64,000 nucleotides of DNA from Litoditis marina (Eukaryota > Nematoda > Chromadorea > Rhabditida > Rhabditidae), in NCBI GenBank assembly GCA_964036275.1, contig OZ038433.1, positions 20,816,485-20,880,484 of the forward strand, given 5' to 3'. The first letter of the stretch is position 1. Each line of letters starts with the position of its first letter. The translations under genes and the position numbers were made by a program. Below the pieces are notes generated by a model. The model saw only the letters and a list, made by a program, of their open reading frames with translations. It had not been told where the DNA came from and did no database searches. Of this stretch, positions 23,001-31,800 are shown piece after piece.

Positions 23001-23909
23001 TTGCAAGTCTACAAAATGTTCAGGAAAACCACTAGACAGCTAAATTTTCGTCAAGCTATGAAAAGATGAGATAATATTTTTGGAAGTAGAGGTTTTAAGT
23101 TCACTTTTTTTGTAGGTTCATCGTTCCTCTCAGCTTTTGAAGTCTTCGACACATGGGAGGGAGGAGCTAAAAACAAAATATTCGATAAGTGTCTTTATTC
23201 ATTTTCAATACTTCATCTGCGAAAACCAGCAGCTTTTTTTGATATTCACGAGAAATTCCAATTTTGGAATGTATTGTTGACGTCAGTTTGGTGGTGCCTA
23301 TAGAATCATTGTATCGTTGCACAATAGTCTCTTTAGTACAAGGGAGCCTACGGTGTTTTCAAAGTTCGTAAATTTTGGCGAGCATCGAGATCGAACTTAT
23401 ACAAACTAACGTTCTGCTTCGTTGGATCGCGGTCTTTGACGAACGGTCGAATCCGGGGAAATTCTGTCCGTTGAAGATTTCTGAACAAATACTGTCTTCT
23501 TTATTCTCTCATTTTCAAATGTTTACTGATACGGCATTTTGTATAATGTTGTATCAAAACAGGGCGTGTTTGTGAACTTGGGTTACAATAAGCTCTCATA
23601 ATAGCACTCACTAGTTTCACGATGGTATCTATATCTAGTTAACAAACATTTCAAGAATGAACTAAGCTAATTTACTGACTGATCATAAGAAACTAATTCG
23701 GATGTAAACCACTAAACATCTATACAGAAGTGCTTGGACAACGCATAAAAAAAGCGAACAGGATAATAAGTTAATTAAGCAACAGTACAAAGAGAAATGA
23801 AGTGAGAGGGAGAAAGAAAGAAAGAGAGAGAGAAAGAGAGACAAGACGAGAGAGAGAGACGAGAGGCGAGAGAAAATAACCGACTCACAGTGCTCAGTTT
23901 AGTATGCAT
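8001..23909 (-). CDS. SLC6-family sodium-dependent transporter (SNF type), divergent
   Basis: Seventeen exons on the minus strand: 23909-23889, 22480-22370, 21828-21687, 21434-21300, 20777-20625, 20328-20247, 19119-18994, 18400-18271, 17772-17605, 17208-17129, 16754-16627, 15249-15095, 14607-14473, 14151-14005, 13391-13308, 8765-8646, 8135-8001. Frames join throughout, giving about 683 aa. An acidic N-terminus precedes twelve predicted membrane segments. SLC6 hallmarks: GVPLLYMEFALGQY in TM2; LPWHHC with a C-x8-C pair in the extracellular loop after TM3; LKLGQGGL and FNNN around TM6-7; GLEIIASAIIDKFP in TM8; YGPRRL after TM10; and a C-terminal LWGP motif. TM1 is unusual (ANLDRF then GGAYF), lacking the usual WRFPY and the residues after it. 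Substrate unknown; related proteins import transmitters or amino acids with Na+. The first seven-codon exon is the least certain; it could be replaced by another start. Confidence 0.9.
8161..8298. repeat. MITE, TGGCCGTATTCACCAA ends
   Basis: Perfect 16-base terminal inverted repeats: TGGCCGTATTCACCAA at the left and its reverse complement at the right. Inner sub-repeats of CTTCCCGCGGGAAG type make further hairpins. It sits in the last intron of the SLC6 gene (8136-8645), with its edge only 23 bases from the acceptor. A relative lies at 52377-52515. Confidence 0.85.
8978..9085 (+). repeat. Left arm of a long inverted pair in SLC6 intron 16
   Basis: About 105 bases that recur, inverted and roughly 85% identical by eye, at 13005-13120. 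Shared stretches include GTGCGTGTACAAAATACGACACAC and AATTCAAATTTTTAACTACGG. Both arms lie near opposite ends of the same 4.5 kb intron. Confidence 0.75.
9119..10430 (+). mobile_element. Dispersed element with CRE-like tandem units, copy 1
   Basis: Starts with GCGCGCAGCGCGAAGCGCTG and continues through a non-coding body. From about 9665 it contains several degenerate tandem units of roughly 120 bases, most carrying AGATGACGTCA...AAGTGCAAAGTTGACGTCA. It ends with a block (10228-10430) containing CCCAACGACTGTGAGATTTG. The same order of blocks recurs at 62529-63905. No transposase frame is visible, so it is probably non-autonomous. It lies within SLC6 intron 16. Confidence 0.7.
10228..10765. repeat. 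Large inverted repeat (two arms of about 200 bases)
   Basis: Bases 10228-10430 are repeated in reverse complement at about 10559-10765, almost identical apart from a few substitutions. About 130 bases separate the arms. A third copy of the arm closes the related element at the right end of the window (63710-63905). Confidence 0.85.
11084..11520. repeat. Tandem duplication carrying a tRNA-like segment
   Basis: A unit of roughly 200-235 bases occurs twice head to tail (11084-11283 and 11284-11520). Each contains TTTCACCTTTAACTATGAAT and ends with a minus-strand tRNA-like stretch that includes GGATTCGAACCTGCG and a GTAGTCCGACTCACTAG segment. The two copies differ by a few bases, so the duplication is fairly young. 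Confidence 0.8.
11622..11696 (+). repeat. tRNA-derived repeat, not an intact tRNA
   Basis: It has an A-box/D-arm-like GGCGCAGTGGTAGAGTGC and a B-box GGTTCGATTCC, but the acceptor arms do not pair and the anticodon arm has only about three pairs. I read it as a SINE-like relic of a tRNA rather than a functional gene. Similar pieces lie at about 22575-22640 (-), 24133-24185 (+) and 26110-26175 (+). Confidence 0.6.
13005..13120 (-). repeat. Right arm of the long inverted pair in SLC6 intron 16
   Basis: Inverted, diverged match to 8978-9085, including the CTTAGATACCGTAGTTAAAA and GTGTCGTATTTTGTACACGC segments. It lies about 190 bases from the donor of exon 15. Confidence 0.75.
13425..13660. repeat. 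GGTTACC-type palindromic repeat
   Basis: Many short GGTAACC/GGTTACC and CCGGTTA words in both orientations make a self-complementary tract. Related tracts occur at 15985-16245 and 18842-18962. All three lie in introns of the SLC6 gene, and none is coding. Confidence 0.6.
15645..16499. mobile_element. MITE with GCAGTTGCAGC ends and a nested second repeat
   Basis: The ends are inverted copies: GTTAGGCTTCTTTCATACTT...TGCAGCTAGATGCAGCGTAA at the left and the complementary form (GCAGCCAGATGCAGCGTAAC...TATGAACGTAGCCTTAA) at the right. A GGTTACC-type palindrome (15985-16245) sits in the middle and was probably inserted later. The whole lies in the SLC6 intron between exons 11 and 12. Confidence 0.75.
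18200..18260. repeat. Partial copy of the AACTCGAAA palindrome
   Basis: It has the same right end as 1245-1508 (AACTCGATTAACAACCCT) preceded by AAAACTCGAAAACTCGAAAA, but no left half. It lies just upstream, on the plus strand, of SLC6 exon 8's donor. Confidence 0.65.
19517..19868 (+). repeat. TTAA-flanked MITE, copy 1
   Basis: Begins TTAAAGAAACCGTTCC and ends GGGACGGATTCTTTAA, an imperfect 16-base inverted pair. The interior includes TATCGGTGTCATTACGT. A same-orientation relative occupies 54474-54919. The TTAA at both ends suggests a TTAA target site, as in piggyBac-type elements, but no transposase is present. Confidence 0.75.
20070..20150 (+). repeat. Two tandem units of about 37 bases
   Basis: The unit GTACCGAATGGTCAGACGTT CACGAGGTCAGAGAGA-like sequence appears twice in succession with almost no change. 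It lies in the SLC6 intron just downstream (minus strand) of exon 6. Confidence 0.75.
20892..21111. repeat. TTAA-flanked MITE with GGAGACCGGAACACAA ends, copy 1
   Basis: Left end TTAAAAGAGACCGGAACACA; right end GTTGTGTTCCGGTCTCCTTTAA: inverted repeats of about 20 bases closed by TTAA. It is inserted in the SLC6 intron between exons 4 and 5. The copy at 34021-34231 is in the opposite orientation. Confidence 0.85.
21636..21660. repeat. (GA)n simple repeat
   Basis: A run of GAGAGA units next to the donor of SLC6 exon 3. A second purine-rich GA tract lies at 23805-23875, close to the first SLC6 exon. Confidence 0.8.
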
Positions 23910-24327
23910 CCGGCCGTTGGGGAGTTAAACAGAAGTTTAAATGAAATGACGACTAACTCTCATTCGTACACGTGATACACGTGATAGAAGACTGCGTGAA
24001 CAAAAGTTCGTCTATTTTCCTGATAATCGCACTTGTACGTGCGAAGGTGCTCGACATGAATAGTGATGGCTTTTTCACGATTTCACCATTTTTCTCCTTA
24101 TTTCGATTGAGAAATCTACCGTCTAGAGCTTCTTCAAATAGTGTTCACTTGGTAGAGTGATGTTCGCAGCGGTTCGAATCCCTTCACAGAAATGTTTTTT
24201 TTTGTTTTTGGTCGATTAAAATTTCTATGGAGTCAGAAACTTCACAGAATAACTGTAATTCATTCCCAAGATCTACATAGTTCATTCAAGCCATGTTGAT
24301 GACTGAAATACATGAACTGTGTTACAA

Positions 24328-24780
24328 TAGTATAAAAAACGAGTGGGAAAGAGAGACCGATTTGTTCTTTCTCACTAAAGTGTATGAGACATAGAAAAGG
24401 AGTGCAATAAATTTAAATGGAGATGAAAATCTGATCTCGCATTCTCGAAAAGTCTTGTCCGAAGTTCGGGGCTGTGCTGCGTGCACATTGTGCAAGTTCG
24501 CTCGTTCAAGTTGCATAGTTGTACGGTGTTACTGTTATCCGTTACGTGAGTAATTTTTGTAATGAGAGGGTTGCTGACAGACCTGTTCCAATCAAAATTT
24601 AAGTTGGTTTGGAAATCGGTCGCAGTTACGGCTCGATCGTAAAATCACCCGTAATATTTCGAAGAAGGCGAGATTAGATTTTCATTTCCATTTAAATTTA
24701 TTGAACTCCTTTTCTCATTCTCATACACTCTAGTGAGAAAGAACTAATCGGTCTCTCTTTCACACTCGTTTTTTATACTA
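24328..24780. mobile_element. MITE with long (about 110 base) terminal inverted repeats
   Basis: Begins TAGTATAAAAAACGAGTGGG and ends with the inverted form CACTCGTTTTTTATACTA. The complementarity continues inward through GAGAGACCGAT and AAATTTAAATGGAAATGAAA-type sequence for about 110 bases each side. The middle (24445-24665) is unpaired and non-coding. Confidence 0.85.
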
Positions 24781-25397
24781 ATTGATCTCGTTTTCTATAT
24801 TTCTGAAAGAAGTCCTTCAAACTTATCAGCAAAACATCTCAATTTATAATGGGAAATTCCTTGTTCTAACATTAATAGCACTTTTCATCGAACTTATTCA
24901 CAAAAAAGTTTTGATCCTACAATCGAGTCAGAACAAATACAGTGCCGCCGCTTTTCACGTAGCGCCGTATTTAGTACTATTTAGGCGCATAACAGCTGAC
25001 ATCTGCCTACTAGCTCGCTTGATGACACTATAGGTAAACACGATAACAATTGCAAAACGTCCTCAGAACCTTAGAACTTAGTTGAACGAAACCGCAATGA
25101 TTCTCGAACCTCAATGAAACTGAGGTCGAAACCAAACTTGCCCTGAAAAAAAAACTCAAAATGAAACATATCAAGTGAAAACTCCACACTGTTGAAACAA
25201 GCACGGAAAGTAGTATTTTGTGTTGTATCATTTTCCAAAATACGATTACCTTTTCAGCACAAATCAATTAGAAATCCATTACATTCAATTTACAATTTGC
25301 TCGTTTTTCTGACGAATAATGTGACCTAACCAGCAATATACATCCCCGAAATGTGACAATACTGCACTTTTCTGAACCACTAGAAACTGGAAACGGT

Positions 25398-25583
25398 TCT
25401 GGCGGCGTAGCAATCCCTTCAATCTCACGAGAAGTTCATATGAGTTTCTCATGAGATACCTCATGAGCTACTCGTGAACTTTCAATGTTGTAGCATAGCA
25501 ATCAATAGAATCTCATGAGAAACTCATACGAATAGCTCATGAGGTATCTCATGAGATTTTCGAGGGATTGCTACGCCGCCAGA
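25398..25583. mobile_element. Hairpin MITE, TCTGGCGGCGTAGCAATCCC ends (best copy)
   Basis: The 20-base termini TCTGGCGGCGTAGCAATCCC and GGGATTGCTACGCCGCCAGA are perfect inverted repeats. Between them, CTCATGAGA-type words pair across a short centre with TTGTAGCATAGCAATCAATA. Related copies lie at 32139-32323, 43458-43618 and, decayed, at 5075-5258. Confidence 0.9.
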
Positions 25584-26431
25584 TGTGCATGACAAAAATT
25601 CACAAGAAAATATTGAAAACTGTTCAACCAACAAGCATACGCACCAGGCACAGTAACCGCGCAGAATGGCGCCCAAATCCCACCGGACGTTTCTCGCCAA
25701 CACGCACACGCACGCGTTCGGGGACATTTTGGCGAAACAAAATTTCTCACAACTTAGCCGAAACACAACGGATTTGATCGAAATTTGGAACTTATATTAA
25801 ACTTTCTCTCCTCTACCTCTCTCTCCCTTCGAGTCGAAAAACGGTCAAAAAAAGCGGAGAAAACTCTAATCGAACCTTTTTCAAAGTCCGCAATACCTGT
25901 GATCAAAAACTAATCTGCGCAGCGCTTCGCGCTGCGCACGATTTGGGTGCTCTGTCTCGGATCGGAAACCAGAATCAATCCTGGGCTGTGAGCAGTGCAC
26001 GTGTGGCGCGGTCTCTATTTTGTTTTGTTTTATTTTATTTATTTATTCTACACAAAATGCGCAACGGGACAAATTGTAAACGAGAGAGATCGATCGATGG
26101 TTAGAAAAAATAAATGGCTCTCTATCTTCTAGCGCAGTGCAACTCAAAAGGTACAGGATTCGAATCCCAATCCCCAAGGTGACAGCTACATGCTAAACAA
26201 CTGGTCAGGCTCGCCCTTCTCGCGAAACTCTGGGAAATTGTGAACTTTATCATATTCACTGTTATTATTATTGAGGAATACTTACAACAACCAAAATCAA
26301 AACAATAGTAAACACATTTGTAGTTTTAATCTATTTATCAAGTTTGTAGTTTGACCCGCGACCCGTGTGAAATGTTTGTACATACAACACACAACCCCAA
26401 GGGACACGTTCCGTCATAGGTATAGTCTTTT

Positions 26432-26644
26432 CCATTCCTACTGAGACTACTACAGTAGGATTTCGAAACTTCCAAGCCGTTTTGCTCACTTACTTTTGAT
26501 CGGAGAAGTTCAGGATTTTAGTACCTCATTCTCCTTCTCATGTAGAGTAAATATACGATAGCATTTTACATGAACTACATTTTCAGCTGCACAACAGCCT
26601 TCGGAAAGTTTGTAAGGTTACTGTAGGAGTCTCAGTAGGAATGG
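26432..26644. repeat. MITE with CCATTCCTACTGAGAC ends
   Basis: CCATTCCTACTGAGACTACT at the left is matched by the inverted AGTCTCAGTAGGAATGG at the right, with about 25 paired bases interrupted by one mismatch. The interior carries no frame of note. Confidence 0.8.
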
Positions 26645-26727
26645 TGGGAACTATATATGTCCACATCCCATGAAAATTGAAAATATTGACTTTGTTGTAA
26701 CTATGCGCAATGAATCTTTATCATTGA

Positions 26728-26772
26728 ATAATAATAACAATAATGATAATAATAATAATAATAATAACAATG
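26728..26772. repeat. (AAT)n simple repeat
   Basis: Imperfect run of AATAAT units. Confidence 0.85.
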
Positions 26773-28177
26773 ATAGAAGAGTTGGAGAAGAGAAACCTTT
26801 CCATAGCATGCCAATAGTATTTTCCACTGAATAATTCGATAAAGTAGTTAATTGTATTGTATTGGTGTATTGTTGAGTCAGAATGTTCCTGTAGTTCATT
26901 GTTGTGTGTTTCTTGTTGTCCTACCTTGAAGCGTTGTTCATGTCAACAAACTGAAACTTTAAAACTGGAACTGGCACTGAAACTAAACATATATCATTCG
27001 CTCAACGGATAATATTATGAACATTTACTAAGTCATGTGAAAAAACAATAAACTCGCGTATACTCAAAAACAAGCGCAAATTATGTAACAAACCCTTTGT
27101 CGCAGCCTACAAACATGTCTGATTTTGTGGGAAAATTTTAATAACTTATATACTCTCACTGGTCCACCATCCGTTTTCTAAATTGGGATGATCGCCGGAT
27201 TTGTATACTTTCACGGCGGGCCGACCTTGGATTAATTGGTTTGAAAAGATAATTATGCCGCGCGGTAAACAATGAACTGTAATTGTCAATTGTGCCAACA
27301 GCTGATATGCGGCTGGCGGTAACAATCCACAACTGTCGCTTTGATTGGTGCCAGATCAAACTACATTTCCCCCACCCACTTTCTGAGATAAAAACGAATC
27401 CTTTCAAAGTTTTTTTGTGAGAATGAATGTGTAATGGGAATTCTCAATTCAGAGAATGTTTTCAAATGAATCAATCGATCTGCATGGATTCAAACCAGTC
27501 GAGACATGAAGAGCCACAAAAATAACTGGTTTTTAAATTTTAACATGAAATACAACCTATTGGAATAAGGACAACTCCCGAAATCCGAAGTATAGCCATA
27601 TCCTAGTAGCTTAACTGCCAACAGTGCTTGACCCTTTGATGTGTTTGCCATACAGTGACCTCATCCTTATCGCCTTATGTTACACCTCAATCTAGTGCGC
27701 TGCGACTGTTTCAAGTATTTCCAATGTACAGCACATGTTGTTACTTTCTGTTCTCCATTCTGTTTAGTATTGTGTATGTTTAGTGTTTTTAGTATTTTAT
27801 TGAACTTGCTAAGTTCGAACCACACTATGATGGTTTAGGGTTCTGGCCTTTTTGGTCATATCTGTCTATAGACGCGGTTTTTCATTCTCCATCTTAATCT
27901 CCCTTCGGTCAAGTAAAAGTATGTCAAAGTCTGCACAGAAAAATTTTGGTTGGCTGGAAGTTCAATACCTGCAATTCCATTGGTACGTTCTAAGCTGACT
28001 GAACTGCTAGTTTATTTCTCTCTTTCATAAAAATTGATGCCTGAGTCAACCATATTGCCAGTTCTAGCATTGTTTATTTCTGCTCCAATCTACTAATAAA
28101 TCTGTCACCAGTGTCCTTTGAGTCCGCCGACATAATTAGGTTCTGTGTTGTACCAACTCCTAGACATCTCACCTCTC

Positions 28178-28271
28178 TGCGCCCGATGTTTTGAACAAAT
28201 AAAACAAACGTAGATATTACTACATGCGCCCGATGTTTTGAACAAATAAAACAAACGTAGATATTACTACA
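28178..28271 (+). repeat. Perfect 47-base tandem duplication
   Basis: The unit starting TGCGCCCGATGTTTTGAACA and ending AGATATTACTACA appears twice without a gap or a visible mismatch, so it is recent or an assembly duplication. Confidence 0.85.
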
Positions 28272-28871
28272 GCATATATTAATTGAATATAGATTTCGTG
28301 AAGCTTTCGGTCTTCACGCATTCCCTTTCTCACGAAGCAAAAAGATTTTTCGGTTTCTGGTGATAATTTTCTGTTTCGGACATTTGTGGTTGGACTGGGT
28401 TTTCGATATTCTGACCGAAACCGCAAAGTAGGGATGTTGTTTCCTAATCCTCCTTTCTCCCCGTCTTGACACCCTCATTCTCTCTTTCTCTCCCTGTCTC
28501 TCGCGTGCATAATCTATCTGACCTGCTTTCGCCGGTCATTCTTTCCTTGTTATGAAACGAACTTTCACTCAAATGTTGGGTCGATTTCACCTTTGATACT
28601 ACTATAGGTTGAACGGAAACTAGTTTAAATTATACGTAGATTATATACACTATATGATATTTGAAATGGATAGTAGACATTGAACTTCAATGAGACTTGA
28701 TGAGTTATAGAATTCTATGTAAAATTGAGTAGTCTTTACGCTCAGTTCATGAAGTATTTTATGAGTCTTTTGTGTCATTTAAGAATAAACAAATATGACA
28801 ACGGTAATCAATGCTGAAACACGCTTTCCTGGTTGAAATCTTCTGGATAACTCTTTCTCATTATTATTTAC

Positions 28872-28873
28872 AG
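28872..28873 (+). promoter_or_regulatory. Probable SL trans-splice acceptor of the PAN-ZP gene
   Basis: ATTATTTACAG ends 7 nt before the start codon at 28881, a typical distance for nematode spliced-leader addition. Inferred, not shown. Confidence 0.5.
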
Positions 28874-28880
28874 GTTGATT

Positions 28881-31800
28881 ATGCTAGTATTATTCTTGTT
28901 GTTACTTCTGATACAAGATACAGAATCAACTGGCAATTGCACTCAATCATTTATTCTGGAAAGAAACACAGCTTTGACCGGATATATTCTGAATAGAAGC
29001 CCGGTTTCCGGACTGAGGGAGTGTGCTTCACTATGCAAAACGGTATGATTATTCGTTTGACATTGTTTACCAATTTTCTTTTTCAAGCCGTTTTGGCTCG
29101 TCGTTGTTGGCTCTAATGATGCGAGTTGTTAGGGGAAGGTAGTGTTATTTTAATCATTCCCAGTGAAGACATCCCTTTTTTAATCAACAAATATATGCTG
29201 TCTCGAAATACAGCCCAGCGGTTGTGGTATTGATACGGTAGTTAGGTCAGAGCATTTGTCAGAACAGTCGCTTTAGTATAGAATGTATACAATATTATTA
29301 CATCTTTTTTCACCTATGTTCTTTTCACCATTCTCTTTTTTGGCAACCTTTCGCGTTTCAAACTTTCGTTCCGTTATTACACACTGTGTAATAAATATTT
29401 GATTGATTTGAGTTCATCCACCCTGAATATAGTGAGTGCCAAATGTATAAATTTCTGTCTCTGGCCAGAACCGAACCTGCGAGCAAAAGTTTCATAGCTG
29501 CGCTAACCACTGCGCTATTAGAGAACATTAATGGAAAGCTCTGGAATCGAAGGCATGTGTGCGTACACAGCGGAAAGTGAGACATACAGAACCCTCCCGC
29601 CTCTCCGTTGGCGACGACTACAAGTGAGTCACAGAAAACATTGCTTGTTCGTGCCTCGTTTGAATTTTTTTCTTGTTTCAGAATAGTCTATGTTCGGGAT
29701 TCAATTATGTGATCAACTCAGAAGAAGGAGCACTTTGTTTGCAAATGGATGAAGCACGAAACTCTAATGACACTACACCATCATTGAGAGAAACGGTACT
29801 TTATGCAGGAACGAAAATCTGCTTGACAGGTTTGTTTTAGAACTCTCACTTATTTGTGAGCCTGTTTGATATCTCACAGTTGTTCACTATACCTTCTGTT
29901 TTTTTTCTCGTGTTACGGATAACTCTGACTTTTTTCTGTGTATTATCGTTTTTTCTGTGTATTATCAGAATGCTTTACAGAGAAGTGCGGAAAGCGAAGT
30001 TTTGCATTCGAGAAATATCGAGAACGAACGGTTTTGAGTCCACACGACATTATTGAAGAAATCTCAGATTCTTCTCCGCCAATCTGCATGAACACGTGTC
30101 TTCAAAAGTGAGTTTTCCGTCAATAAAAGTTCGCAACCTTTCCTAGGGAGTGAAAAACCCACCTACTTCATTTTCACTGTAAAACTTCGGTTCTATTCAT
30201 TTAGAAAGTTTGCATTCTCAACAACATTCCTACAATGATCAAGTTCTAACCTAATATTTCTGCTCAAAAAACGTATAGTGTTTCAGTCCACTGTGTCGCT
30301 CGATAGAGTATGCGCGAGATATTGCAAGATGTAGAATACTCTCCGTTTCGACGAATTCTGTCTACAACGCAAGGAAATCATTCCAGTTCCATGACAACTC
30401 AGACATCTATGAGACGACGTGTCGCGATGGTTAGCTTGTTTCTTACGTTCTCATTGGAACTATGGTTATTGTTAACATATACACTGTAGTCCAAATCGAA
30501 TTTTCTACAGTACTTCACCGGATTTACTGATTTTGGTTTACAAAAACTAGTTGAGAAGTGCATTCTTTACAAAGTGTTTTGTTCGTGTTATCTTGACCGT
30601 TCTCCTCATATATATTATAACCAATTTGACATTGTTTGTTGCGATAGAAATGATAGTTCCACAACGCAAGTGCATAGTTGCCATTATTTTCAATCGTTTT
30701 TAGAAAAGTAAATTGAATAGTCACGTAAATTTAGAATTCTAATAAAGACGTTCACGTTGTAATTGCACGTTTCTGAGTTCTGATGTGTTTAACATCTTTC
30801 ACGTGTACAATTAACTGACAGTATACTTGACATTCGTTCATCCATCTCTTGTAATAGTCAAAGCTCGAGAGTAGAAAAAATGTTGGTTCACGATAACACC
30901 ATTTAGTGCCGATGTCGGAGTCTTACTGTTCGTGGATGCGACTGAAATCTGCCGGTTTACCAGATATCTACGACTCGAAAAAAACCTGTGATTCAGAAGC
31001 CAGTTGTGAGCGAATTTGCGTTCACCGTGGAGAAACTGGGGACGTCTGCAGGTGAAAGTGTTAACTCAATTTATTTCAGAGCTCTTTTTCAATTTTCGAT
31101 AGAACACCATAGTTTGAACCTCTTCTGTGGATCTTGAAACAGAAACTTTGTCTGAGACGTGATTCTAGAACATAATACACAAACTTCTATCAGGGATCAA
31201 ACTACAAATACAGAGAGATGAGCAGATGAGAAAACATACTCCGTATATGATCGATTTTTGAAGAGCGAATCCGATACTCGTCACGACTAAACGCACAGTT
31301 GTTCTCTTCGTGTCCATTAGTTTCTACTTTCAGATCGTACACATTTGACTCATCGTCGAAAATGTGTTTTCTGTCACAAGCGAGTGCTAGAATGTGGGGC
31401 AGGAGTCCGTTGGAAAACAACAAACGAAACCTGAAACACGGAGATCTAGACGACTGCATTGATTGTGAGTATTTTCAATGGTTGAATAACAAATCCTCAT
31501 AACACACCGAAGAGACAGAGATACAAAGAGAGAAAAACGATACTGAGAGAAAAAGGGAGGGAAAGGAAGTATAGAGATGGAGACAAGAAAATGGAGAGGT
31601 AAGGAGAGAGTGAGTGGAATACTACGTTTTTGTCATCCCAACATACGAAATCTCAACAAAACTGTTATCGATTCCAGGTCAGTGTCAAGTAGTGATACCC
31701 AGAATTCGTCATGTTTACTTTCGCAACCAGTTTCGCTAATCCGTCTCCCGCCTCGTTTCGTTTTCCTTTGAACATCGGTCGCGATCCGTTTACAAGGCGC

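Larger units (their letters stand above)
23910..28880. other. Intergenic region between divergent genes
   Basis: This region separates the starts of the SLC6 gene (-) and the PAN-ZP gene (+), so it should hold both promoters. I find no convincing exon. It holds a long-TIR element at 24328-24780, a hairpin MITE at 25398-25583, a MITE at 26432-26644, an (AAT)n tract at 26728-26772 and a 47-base tandem duplication at 28178-28271. The stretch 27150-27400 is richer in GC and contains TAATTATC and CAGCTG, so it could be regulatory, though this is a guess. Confidence 0.45.

Noticed and set aside
25524..25766. 80-codon minus-strand frame rich in cysteine
   Set aside because: It runs into the hairpin MITE at 25398-25583, has no splice or family support, and its composition follows local GC content.
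27156..27407. 83-codon minus-strand frame in a GC-richer stretch
   Set aside because: No splice signals or recognisable domain. Noted only as a possible regulatory region.
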